Part shown: positions 1-6,226 of the stretch, piece by piece
How positions within the stretch are numbered: position 1 is the stretch's first letter
Layout: each line of letters opens with the position of its first letter
From: Hyphomicrobiales bacterium
GTDB taxonomy: Bacteria; Pseudomonadota; Alphaproteobacteria; Rhizobiales; Aestuariivirgaceae
Assembly: GCA_012032065.1 (NCBI GenBank)
Contig: JAAURV010000057.1
Location: 1 to 11,946, forward strand
Direction of reading: 5' to 3'
Length of the DNA stretch: 11,946 bases
Notes under the pieces: model-generated
Told to the model about the DNA's origin: nothing
Database searches by the model: none
What the model saw: only the letters and a program-made list of their open reading frames with translations
Made by a program: the position numbers and the translations under genes

Positions 1-2
1 TG

Positions 3-83
3 GATTCACTGACGCGCGTGTCGCAGGCGCAGCGCGAGATCGCGCTCGCGATCGGTGAGCCGCCCGTGACCAAGGGTTACCCC
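3..83 (+). pseudogene. fliI: FliI-type flagellar ATPase, internal fragment before a frameshift
   Basis: The third frame opens at the window edge and reads DSLTR, then QAQREIALAIGEPPVTKGYP. These are the Walker B region and following segment of flagellar export ATPases (FliI/YscN family, related to F1-beta). The expected next residues, P-S-V-F-A-K-L-P, are found only in the first frame from position 85, so the coding frame shifts near 81-87. The junction reads as a CCCC run followed by GTGTCG. A plain continuation would be CCN-CCN-TCG-GTG, so there is one net extra base and the second proline codon is disturbed. The N-terminal two thirds of the gene lie outside the window. Family assignment is firm; whether the shift is biological or a sequence error cannot be told here. 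Confidence 0.7.
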
Positions 84-84
84 C

Positions 85-858
85 GTGTCGGTGTTCGCGA
101 AGCTGCCGCAGCTCGTCGAGCGTGCGGGCAACGGCGGGCCGCGCGGCGGCTCGATCACGGCGTTCTACACGGTGCTCACGGAAGGCGACGATCCGAACGA
201 TCCGATCGCCGACGCGGCGCGCGCCGTGCTCGACGGCCACCTCGTACTCTCGCGCCAGATCGCCGAAACGGGGCTCTATCCCGCGATCGACGTCGAGGCG
301 TCGATCAGCCGGCTCATGCCGCTCGTCACGACGACGGAGCAGCAGAAGCTCATCCGGCGCTTTCGGCAGCTCAACGCGGCCTACGCGCAGAACCGCGATC
401 TCATCACGATCGGCGCGTACGCCAAGGGTAGCGACCCCAGAGTCGATGAGGCCATTCAGCACTGGCCGGAGATGCAAAAATTCTTGCAGCAGGACGGCAA
501 CGAATCGATCGCGCTCGCCGAAAGCGTCGCGGCGTTGCGCGCGCTCGGCCATCTCCTGCACCGTCACGCGGGCAAGCCCTACGTGGTCAAGCTCACGAGC
601 TGGAACACGTTGTTCTGCGACGTCGTCGCCGAAGCGTTCTTCAAACTCGCCGGTTCCGCGCTGGTGACGCGCGAGGCCATCCTCGGCACCGTCGGTGAGG
701 TGCTCAAGCGCGTGCGCGAGGAGCGCGATCCCATCGAACGCGTGCGCCGCCGCGTGCTGGAGAACGGCATGGCCAAGGAGGACGAGCTGAAAACCATCGA
801 TGCCCAGCTCCGCGCCATCGTCACCGCCGAGGCGGTTGGCCGCCCCCGTTTCGCCTGA
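85..858 (+). CDS. fliI: FliI C-terminal part fused in frame to a non-FliI tail
   Basis: Residues 1-155 of this open frame are a good FliI C-terminal domain: SVFAKLPQLVERAGN, GSITAFYTVLTEGDDPNDP, a DGHLVLSR segment, YPAIDVEASISR and a final AESVAALRAL that resembles the usual end of FliI. FliI would normally stop there. Instead the frame runs on for about 100 residues. Residues 163-185 (GKPYVVKLTSWNTLF and onward) vaguely recall a sulfotransferase-like protein. Residues 211-247 (ERDPIERVRRRVLENG, then EDELKTIDAQLRAIV) closely resemble the C-terminal region of pyruvate dehydrogenase E1 alpha, but lack that protein's usual last residues. No known FliI has such a tail. The GTG at 85 is only the first usable codon after the frameshift, not a convincing start. 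The FliI part is secure; the identities of the tail pieces come from memory of family motifs and are uncertain. Confidence 0.6.
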   Translation: MSVFAKLPQLVERAGNGGPRGGSITAFYTVLTEGDDPNDPIADAARAVLDGHLVLSRQIAETGLYPAIDVEASISRLMPLVTTTEQQKLIRRFRQLNAAYAQNRDLITIGAYAKGSDPRVDEAIQHWPEMQKFLQQDGNESIALAESVAALRALGHLLHRHAGKPYVVKLTSWNTLFCDVVAEAFFKLAGSALVTREAILGTVGEVLKRVREERDPIERVRRRVLENGMAKEDELKTIDAQLRAIVTAEAVGRPRFA

Positions 859-862
859 CTTG

Positions 863-878
863 TAAACGTAGCGTTAAC
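863..878 (+). promoter_or_regulatory. Possible CtrA-like binding site
   Basis: The bases read TAAA, then seven bases, then TTAAC. The alphaproteobacterial cell-cycle regulator CtrA binds TTAA-N7-TTAA, so this matches seven of eight positions with the right spacing. It lies downstream of a flagellar gene fragment and 122 bases before the hybrid kinase start. A second GTTAACC word at 945-951 lacks a partner at the right distance. One near-match is weak evidence, and such words are common in these genomes. Confidence 0.25.
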
Positions 879-881
879 CAT

Positions 882-900
882 ACCGCGAGAGTTTCGCGGT
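882..900. other. Perfect inverted repeat (short hairpin)
   Basis: ACCGCGA at 882-888 pairs perfectly with TCGCGGT at 894-900 around a five-base loop. It begins 24 bases after the stop of the preceding open frame. No T-run follows, so it is not a classic intrinsic terminator, though it could help end transcription or protect an RNA 3' end. Confidence 0.45.
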
Positions 901-937
901 CCTTGCGCCACTTCCTAAAAATTGCCGCAAGTTCAAA

Positions 938-976
938 AGCCGCCGTTAACCGGGGAATCCGTAACAATCGGCGGTT
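938..976. other. Inverted repeat upstream of the hybrid kinase
   Basis: CCGCCG at 940-945 pairs with CGGCGG at 969-974. One G-T pair and one A-T pair extend the stem outward to 938-976. The loop is 23 bases and contains GTTAACC-like sequence. It ends 23 bases before the chosen kinase ATG, so it could be an operator or a leader structure. Function is unknown. Confidence 0.3.
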
Positions 977-999
977 CATGGTTACCTGCGGGTTTTCAA

Positions 1000-3045
1000 A
1001 TGACGGCGACGAATACGGCTTGGAGCCAGGGTTTCACCGGCTGGGACGAACTGGGTCCCAAGGGGCAGGCGTGGCGGATCGAGAAGCAGGAGATCCCTGC
1101 CAAGGCGCCAGCGCCCTTCTTCCCCGATCAGAACGGGCAGGTCTACGAGCAGCTTCTGCACAATGTTCCGGTTCTCCTGCATTGCATGGACGGCTCGGGC
1201 CGCATTATCTCGGTCAATAATCGCTGGTGTGAAGCGCTGGGTTACGCGCATCAGGATATCGAAGGCCGGCTGTTCAACGAATTGCTGGCGCCGCCGTCCC
1301 GCACCAGACTGGTCACGGTGATTTATCCGGCCTACCTGCAGAACGGCTCGGTTCGCGGCGAAGAGATTTACATCCATCGCAAGGATGGCACGCTCGCCAC
1401 GGTGCTCATGTCGATGAACGCCTATCGCGGCGACAAGGGGCGGATCGAACGCTCGGTGTGCTTGCTGCAGGACATCACCGAATTCAAGATCGCCGAGCTC
1501 GCCACCAACCGTAGCGACATGCGCTTCCGCGGCGCCTTCGACGCGGCCGCACTTGCCATGGCGCTGGTATCGCCCACCGGCCAGATCGAACTTTGCAATC
1601 CTGCCTTCAAGGAGTTCGCCGGCAGGCCGGAGATTGACGCGCGGCCCGTGGGTTTCGAGGAGACGCTTCACGCCGAAGACCGGGGACCATTCATCAACGG
1701 CATGCGCACATTGCTTTCGGGCGAGGTTTCAGCGCTCAAGCTCGATCTCCGCTACGCCCGCGGCGATGGCGCTACAGCCCATGGCGCGACAAGCGTGTCC
1801 CTGGTCAAGAACGATCGCGGCGAAACCGAGCAGCTCGTCGTGCAGATCGTCGACATCAGCGACCGCAAGGAAGTCTCGCGGCGCTTGCAGATCGCGCAGA
1901 AGATGGAAGCAGTGGGTCAGCTCACCGGCGGCCTGGCGCATGATTTCAACAACCTGCTCACCATCATCTCCGGCAATCTCGAACTCCTGGGCTCCAAGCT
2001 CGCGGAAGACGAGAAGGGTGCGAAACGCCTTCGCGAAGCGCTCGATGCATCGCGCAAGGGTTCCGATCTCACGCGCCAGCTTCTCGCCGTCGCGCGCAAG
2101 CAGAATCTCGAACCGCAGGAAGTGAGCGTCAACGCGCTCATCACCGGCATGCTGCCCTTGATCGAGAGGACTCTTGGCGAAAACATCCAGATCAAGGCCG
2201 TCGCGATGCCGGGCGACCCGCGTTCGACCATCGATGCCTCGCAGCTTGAATCGGCGATCCTCAATCTGTCGATCAACGCGCGCGACGCGATGGAGGAGGG
2301 TGGCCATCTCACCATCGAGACCCAGCCTGCTTATCTCGACGCCGATTATTGCGAAGCCAACCCCGGCGTCGTTCCCGGCAACTATGTGATGATCGCCATC
2401 ACCGACAATGGCTGCGGCATGCCGCAGGATGTGCTGGAGAAAGTATTCCAGCCCTTCTTCACCACCAAGCCGCTGGGCAAGGGCAATGGCCTTGGCCTCG
2501 CCATGGTCTATGGCTTCGTGAAGCAGTCCGGTGGCCACATCAATGTCTACAGCGAAGTGGGCCACGGCACCTCGATCAAGATCTATCTGCCGCGCCGCAT
2601 GGCGCCATCGGAAGTCGCTCCAGTGGCCATCGAGTCAAACAGCGTCGAAGTACCGGCACAGCCAGCGGCGCGCAAGAAGCGCATTCTCGTCGTCGAGGAT
2701 CAGGAGGCCGTGCGTGCGGTTGCCTGTGGCTTCCTCGAAGACTTCGGCTACGATGTCGTGGAAGCCGAGGACGGTTTCCAGGCGCTCGCCCGCCTGCAAG
2801 AACACCCGGACATCGATCTGATGTTCTCCGACGTGGTGATGCCCGGCGGCATGAATGGTTTCGATCTGGCCCAAGCGGCCTCCGGCATGCGGCCCAAGCT
2901 CAGGATCGTGCACACGTCGGGTTATCCAAAAGGCGCCATGGTGCATCAGGACGAGCCGCGATTCCGCGAAGGTTTCATCATCATGAAGCCCTATCGCCGC
3001 GAGGAGCTGCAGAAGATCATCCGTGAGGCGTTCGAAAGGCCGTAA
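1000..3045 (+). CDS. Hybrid sensor histidine kinase (PAS-PAS-HisKA-HATPase-REC)
   Basis: This two-component phosphorelay kinase should autophosphorylate on a histidine and pass phosphate to its own receiver domain. Numbering is from the ATG at 1000 (681 residues). Residues about 45-165 form a PAS domain, ending in the typical LLQDITEFK linker. Residues about 170-290 form a second PAS domain ending in QIVDISDRK. The HisKA H-box is GQLTGGLAHDFNNLL with His314. The ATPase domain shows the N-box NLSINARDAM (Asn422 and Asn426), DNGCGM (Asp469) and GNGLGLAMVYGF. The receiver spans about 561-678, with an acidic pair E566/D567, phospho-acceptor Asp611 in LMFSDVVMPG, a conserved Thr639 and Lys663. All catalytic residues are present. 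No N-terminal membrane segment is seen, so it is probably cytosolic. The frame stays open to a TTG at 922, but that codon has no ribosome-binding sequence and the extra residues look like non-coding DNA. The PAS ligand is not predictable and no partner regulator is adjacent. Confidence 0.9.
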   Translation: MTATNTAWSQGFTGWDELGPKGQAWRIEKQEIPAKAPAPFFPDQNGQVYEQLLHNVPVLLHCMDGSGRIISVNNRWCEALGYAHQDIEGRLFNELLAPPSRTRLVTVIYPAYLQNGSVRGEEIYIHRKDGTLATVLMSMNAYRGDKGRIERSVCLLQDITEFKIAELATNRSDMRFRGAFDAAALAMALVSPTGQIELCNPAFKEFAGRPEIDARPVGFEETLHAEDRGPFINGMRTLLSGEVSALKLDLRYARGDGATAHGATSVSLVKNDRGETEQLVVQIVDISDRKEVSRRLQIAQKMEAVGQLTGGLAHDFNNLLTIISGNLELLGSKLAEDEKGAKRLREALDASRKGSDLTRQLLAVARKQNLEPQEVSVNALITGMLPLIERTLGENIQIKAVAMPGDPRSTIDASQLESAILNLSINARDAMEEGGHLTIETQPAYLDADYCEANPGVVPGNYVMIAITDNGCGMPQDVLEKVFQPFFTTKPLGKGNGLGLAMVYGFVKQSGGHINVYSEVGHGTSIKIYLPRRMAPSEVAPVAIESNSVEVPAQPAARKKRILVVEDQEAVRAVACGFLEDFGYDVVEAEDGFQALARLQEHPDIDLMFSDVVMPGGMNGFDLAQAASGMRPKLRIVHTSGYPKGAMVHQDEPRFREGFIIMKPYRREELQKIIREAFERP

Positions 3046-3058
3046 CGTCAACACGGCC
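3038..3058 (+). terminator. Weak hairpin over the kinase stop codon
   Basis: GGCCGT at 3038-3043 pairs with ACGGCC at 3053-3058 around a nine-base loop. The stem overlaps the TAA of the kinase. There is no following T-run, so any termination would be weak or factor-dependent. It may be chance in GC-rich DNA. Confidence 0.2.
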
Positions 3059-3127
3059 GCCGCATTGCCGCCCTAATGATTTCCAAGTTTCCCAACCGGG
3101 ACCGGCGCCATACCGGGGACTCCTTTC

Positions 3128-4537
3128 ATGGCAATCATCACTGGCACTTCCGCTCCCGAGACGCTGAACGGCACGGCGGCGGCCGACACAATTTCCGGCG
3201 CGGGCGGGAGCGACCGCATCGCGGGCGGGAACGGCAATGACATTCTCCATGGTTTCGGCGCCGGCATCGCGCAAGGAAGCGGCGCAATCAATGCCACACT
3301 GATTTCAAGCGCCTTCAGCCGCCCAGTCTTCGCCACGTCCGCGCCGGGCGATGCCAACCGCCTCTATGTCGTGGAAGCGCATACTGGACAAGTTCGCATC
3401 CTCAACACGACGACAGGCGCCATCAACCCCACGCCCTTTCTCGACATTCCCGACGCGGAGATGAGCCGCGGCGGCGAAGAGGGGCTGCTTGGCTTTGCCT
3501 TCCACCCGGACTATGCCACGAACCGAAAGTTCTTCGTCTTCATCACCAATTCCGATGGCGATCTTGAGGTCAGAAGTTACCTGCGCTCCGCGGGCAATCC
3601 CGATCAGGCGGATGCCAACAGCGGCGATGTCATCCTGACTATTCCGCATCCGGGCGAGAGCAATCACAATGGCGGCTGGATGGGCTTCGGGCCCGATGGC
3701 CATCTCTATATCTCCGTGGGCGATGGCGGCGGCGGCGGCGATCAGTTCAATAACGCGCAGAATCTGAATTCATTGCTCGGCAAGATGCTGCGCATCGATG
3801 TCGATGGCGACGATTTCGCCGGCGACCCCGGCCGCGACTATCGCATTCCTTCGAACAATCCCTTCGCTGGCATTGCAGGCGCGGACGAAATCTGGGCTCT
3901 GGGTTTGCGCAATGCATGGCGGCCGTCATTCGACCGGCTGACCGGCGACCTCTACATCGCCGACGTTGGACAGGGTAATCGCGAAGAGGTGAACTTCCAG
4001 CCATTCAACAGCGCGGGCGGTGTCAACTACGGCTGGAAGATCCGCGAAGGCTTCGCGGTTTTCGACGGCTCGGCCACGCCTGGCACGCCGGTGCTCACCG
4101 ATCCGGTCGTCGACTATGGGCATGTTGGCGCTCCGGATGGCGGGTTTTCGATTACCGGCGGCTATGTGTATCGCGGCACATCGCCCGGGCTTCAGGGCCA
4201 CTACTTCTTCGCCGATTTCGTCACCGACCAGCTCTGGTCGATCAAGGTGGTGAATGGCGTCGCGGCCGAATTCGTCAATCGCACGGCTCAGCTTGTGGTC
4301 TCGGGTGGAACAGTCGACAGCATCTCCTCCTTCGCGGAAGACGGAAACGGCAATCTCTACATCATCGGACTGGACGGCGAGGTTTTCCGCATCGATCCGC
4401 AAGCAGACGATGGCGACGACACGATCTCCGGCGGCAACGGCAACGACACGATCCGCGGCGGCTTCGGCAACGATCGCCTGCCGACGGCGGCGCCGACAGC
4501 GACACCGCCTACGGCGAAGAAGGAAACGACATGCTGA
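3128..4537 (+). CDS. PQQ-dependent sugar dehydrogenase (GSDH/sorbosone type) with RTX repeats, C-terminus frameshifted
   Basis: The core (about residues 55-425) is a six-bladed propeller of the glucose/sorbosone dehydrogenase family. These PQQ and calcium enzymes oxidise aldoses outside the cytoplasm. Hallmarks are EEGLLGFAFHPDY, SNHNGGWMGFGPDGHLYIS with the likely catalytic His180, VGDGGGGGD, LLGKMLRIDVDG, EIWALGLRNAWRPSFD, and GDLYIADVGQGNREEVN. Residues 6-42 and 428-451 are calcium-binding RTX nonapeptides of GGxGxD type, so the protein is probably a type I secretion substrate; there is no Sec signal. The ATG follows GGGGAC at 3115-3120. After GGFGNDRL the frame is lost: the last 18 residues (PTAAPTATPP and onward) are not RTX-like. 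The true repeats resume in another frame at 4483. As written, the product lacks most RTX repeats and the secretion tail. Substrate specificity cannot be inferred. Confidence 0.85.
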   Translation: MAIITGTSAPETLNGTAAADTISGAGGSDRIAGGNGNDILHGFGAGIAQGSGAINATLISSAFSRPVFATSAPGDANRLYVVEAHTGQVRILNTTTGAINPTPFLDIPDAEMSRGGEEGLLGFAFHPDYATNRKFFVFITNSDGDLEVRSYLRSAGNPDQADANSGDVILTIPHPGESNHNGGWMGFGPDGHLYISVGDGGGGGDQFNNAQNLNSLLGKMLRIDVDGDDFAGDPGRDYRIPSNNPFAGIAGADEIWALGLRNAWRPSFDRLTGDLYIADVGQGNREEVNFQPFNSAGGVNYGWKIREGFAVFDGSATPGTPVLTDPVVDYGHVGAPDGGFSITGGYVYRGTSPGLQGHYFFADFVTDQLWSIKVVNGVAAEFVNRTAQLVVSGGTVDSISSFAEDGNGNLYIIGLDGEVFRIDPQADDGDDTISGGNGNDTIRGGFGNDRLPTAAPTATPPTAKKETTC

Positions 4538-4842
4538 CCGGCGGCGCCGGAATTGACGCGCTCTTCGGCGGCGCGGGCAATGACCGCGCCGATGGCGGAG
4601 ATGGCGATGACCGTTACATCGGGGGTGATGCCGGGAATGACACGCTGTCCGGAGGGCTTGGCCTCGACCGGCTCTATGGCGGCGCCAACGACGACAGACT
4701 CTACGGCGGCGATGGCGGCGACCGGCTCTTCGGAGGTCCCGGCATCGACCGCATCTTCGGCGATGCGGGAGACGACATCGTGCAAGGCGAGGCCGGAAAC
4801 GATTATCTCTATGGCAATGCCGGCATGGACCGTTTCATCTTC
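4409..4842 (+). repeat. RTX nonapeptide repeat block (coding)
   Basis: About 15 consecutive GGxGxDxUx units are encoded here, split between two frames by the shift near 4481. Examples are GGNGNDTIR, GGFGNDRL, GGAGIDALF, GGDGGDRLF and GDAGDDIVQ. One unit, GGDAGNDTLS, is ten residues long. Such units wind into a parallel beta-roll that binds calcium after export. The DNA is degenerate and the spacing follows codons, so this is a protein repeat, not a CRISPR array. Confidence 0.85.
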
Positions 4843-5070
4843 GACCCCGGCAATGGCGCGGATACGATCCTGGATTTCGTCAACGATGTGGATACGCTTT
4901 ACATCGATCCGGCATTTGGCTTCGCCAACGCCTCGGCGGTTCTCGCCGCCGCCTCGCAAGCCGGAGCACATGTCCGGATCGATCTGGGCGGAGGAAACAG
5001 CATCACGCTGTGGAACTATCTGGCCGCCAATACGATAGCCACGCTCGGCAACGACATCGCGATAGCCTGA
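4531..5070 (+). CDS. C-terminal RTX block and type I secretion tail of the split sugar dehydrogenase
   Basis: This frame carries the missing C-terminal part of the dehydrogenase. Homology to RTX units starts upstream of the ATG, at GAC 4483, with GGADSDTAY and GEEGNDMLT, so the ATG at 4531 lies inside the repeat and is not a real start. Residues 3-104 are RTX units. Residues 105-179 match the serralysin-type export region: GADTILDFVNDVDTLYID, an alanine-rich helix (ASAVLAAASQAG), VRIDLGGGNSITL and a hydrophobic end. Joining the pieces needs removal of two bases (CC at 4481-4482) or gain of one. Removing CC gives perfect nine-residue phasing. The joined protein would be about 647 residues. No type I exporter genes are in the window. 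Translation of this piece alone is unlikely. Confidence 0.75.
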   Translation: MLTGGAGIDALFGGAGNDRADGGDGDDRYIGGDAGNDTLSGGLGLDRLYGGANDDRLYGGDGGDRLFGGPGIDRIFGDAGDDIVQGEAGNDYLYGNAGMDRFIFDPGNGADTILDFVNDVDTLYIDPAFGFANASAVLAAASQAGAHVRIDLGGGNSITLWNYLAANTIATLGNDIAIA

Positions 5071-5097
5071 GGAACTGAAGCCTGCGATAAGGCGCGA

Positions 5098-5799
5098 GTG
5101 ATCCTCCACTCCGTGTTCGATCTTCTGGCCGCATCCTCAGCCCTGGCGATGACCGTATTGGTCTATCGCTGGCGGCTCCGCGAGGCGGCGCAACGCATCG
5201 AAACGGCTGGAGGGGGGTACGTGCTGGCATTGATTGCCGGTGCGGCGATCGGGGGATTCGGATTTGGAACCTCGAACCTCTGGCTTTCGGGAGTGGCGGG
5301 CGGCGGCCGCAGCATTCTTGGCGCGCTGGCTGGCGCGATTGCAGCCATAGAATTCTACAAGGCCGTGAAAGGGATCAGGGGATCGACCGGCATTATCTTC
5401 GTGCCTGCTTTCGCGTCTACCGTGATTGTCGGGCGCTGGGGCTGCTTTCTGTCCGGGCTTGAGGACAACACCGCCGGCACACCCACCACCCTGCCATGGG
5501 GCCATGACTTCGGCGACGGCATCGCCCGCCATCCGGTGCAGCTCTACGAGTCCTTCACCATGCTGGCATTCCTCGTCGTGGCGCTTGTTCTTCTGGCGCG
5601 GCGGAATGCGTGGTTCATGGCCAACGGCTTCTATCTGCTGGTGTTCGTCTATGCTTCACAACGGTTTCTCTGGGAGTTCCTCAAGCCTTACGCGGCGCTC
5701 GTTGGCGCGCTCAATCTCTTCCATTTCATTTGCCTGGGACTCGTGATTTATTCCCTGGCCATGATGCGGGGACAGGCAATCCATCATGAACCGCGCTGA
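5098..5799 (+). CDS. Atypical Lgt-like (prolipoprotein diacylglyceryl transferase family) membrane protein
   Basis: Lgt moves diacylglyceryl from phosphatidylglycerol to the lipobox cysteine of prolipoproteins in the inner membrane. This 233-residue protein has about seven hydrophobic helices and Lgt signatures in order: GRWGCFLSGLED (112-123) for the family's GRxGNFxNxE, ARHPVQLYE (143-151) for its HPxQLYE, and RFLWEFLKP (189-197). It is shorter than typical Lgt (about 260-290). Key residues differ: both asparagines of GRxGNFxN are Cys116 and Ser119. The conserved HGG histidine (His103 in E. coli) appears to be replaced in GGGRSILGALAG. It is therefore unlikely to be the housekeeping Lgt. 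The start is GTG at 5098 with AAGG at 5089-5092. It begins 27 bases after the RTX gene and overlaps the next gene by 14 bases. An altered acceptor or lipid donor is inferred. Confidence 0.75.
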   Translation: MILHSVFDLLAASSALAMTVLVYRWRLREAAQRIETAGGGYVLALIAGAAIGGFGFGTSNLWLSGVAGGGRSILGALAGAIAAIEFYKAVKGIRGSTGIIFVPAFASTVIVGRWGCFLSGLEDNTAGTPTTLPWGHDFGDGIARHPVQLYESFTMLAFLVVALVLLARRNAWFMANGFYLLVFVYASQRFLWEFLKPYAALVGALNLFHFICLGLVIYSLAMMRGQAIHHEPR

Positions 5800-6226
5800 C
5801 TTCTGGTGCCGGGCTGTTGGCTGGCTGCAGATCGCGGGCGGCCTTGGCATGGGGCTGCTCATCGTCTTCTTGTGGGAGGCGGGCCTGCGGCTGTTTGGCA
5901 TTGAAACGATCCCGGGAATTTCCTTTCTGGCCTGGGTCCTTGCCTTCATCGTTGCCGCGCCACCGTTCATCTCGGGTCTGTTCACGGTGATTTATGCGAA
6001 CGCTGTCGCGGCTTCGCAAAACGGACAGAGGGGGCAGGACCGCATCCTGCTTCGCATCTTCACAGCGCTCACAGGCCTCTTGTCCGCGGGCGTTATCGGC
6101 TTCTTCGGCCTCACGATTCCGCCCGTGGGCTTTTTCAGCCTGCTCGGTCTCATCACGGCGGGGATCGGCCTCATGGGTCCCGATTGGACCGCCGATCTCT
6201 TCGCGTCTCGGGACAAACCACAATGA
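5786..6226 (+). CDS. Four-helix integral membrane protein, unknown function
   Basis: I do not recognise the family of this 146-residue protein. Four hydrophobic segments are visible, at about residues 13-35, 45-72, 88-108 and 111-131. The loop between the second and third (QNGQRGQDR) is polar and basic, so that loop is probably cytoplasmic. There is no signal peptide cleavage site and no clear catalytic motif. The ATG overlaps the end of the Lgt-like gene by 14 bases, and its own stop overlaps the radical SAM start in ATGA. Translation is therefore probably coupled on both sides. Context suggests a membrane partner of the Lgt-like and radical SAM proteins. Confidence 0.7.
   Translation: MNRADFWCRAVGWLQIAGGLGMGLLIVFLWEAGLRLFGIETIPGISFLAWVLAFIVAAPPFISGLFTVIYANAVAASQNGQRGQDRILLRIFTALTGLLSAGVIGFFGLTIPPVGFFSLLGLITAGIGLMGPDWTADLFASRDKPQ

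Noticed and set aside
922..999. TTG-initiated N-terminal extension of the histidine kinase
   Set aside because: No ribosome-binding sequence precedes it, and the stretch contains an inverted repeat and looks intergenic.
1729..2565. Long minus-strand open frame opposite the histidine kinase
   Set aside because: It mirrors the coding strand of a well-supported kinase in GC-rich DNA and shows no recognisable motif.
4409..4842. Short regular DNA repeats resembling a CRISPR array
   Set aside because: Spacing follows 27-base coding units for RTX nonapeptides, the DNA is degenerate and no unique spacers occur.
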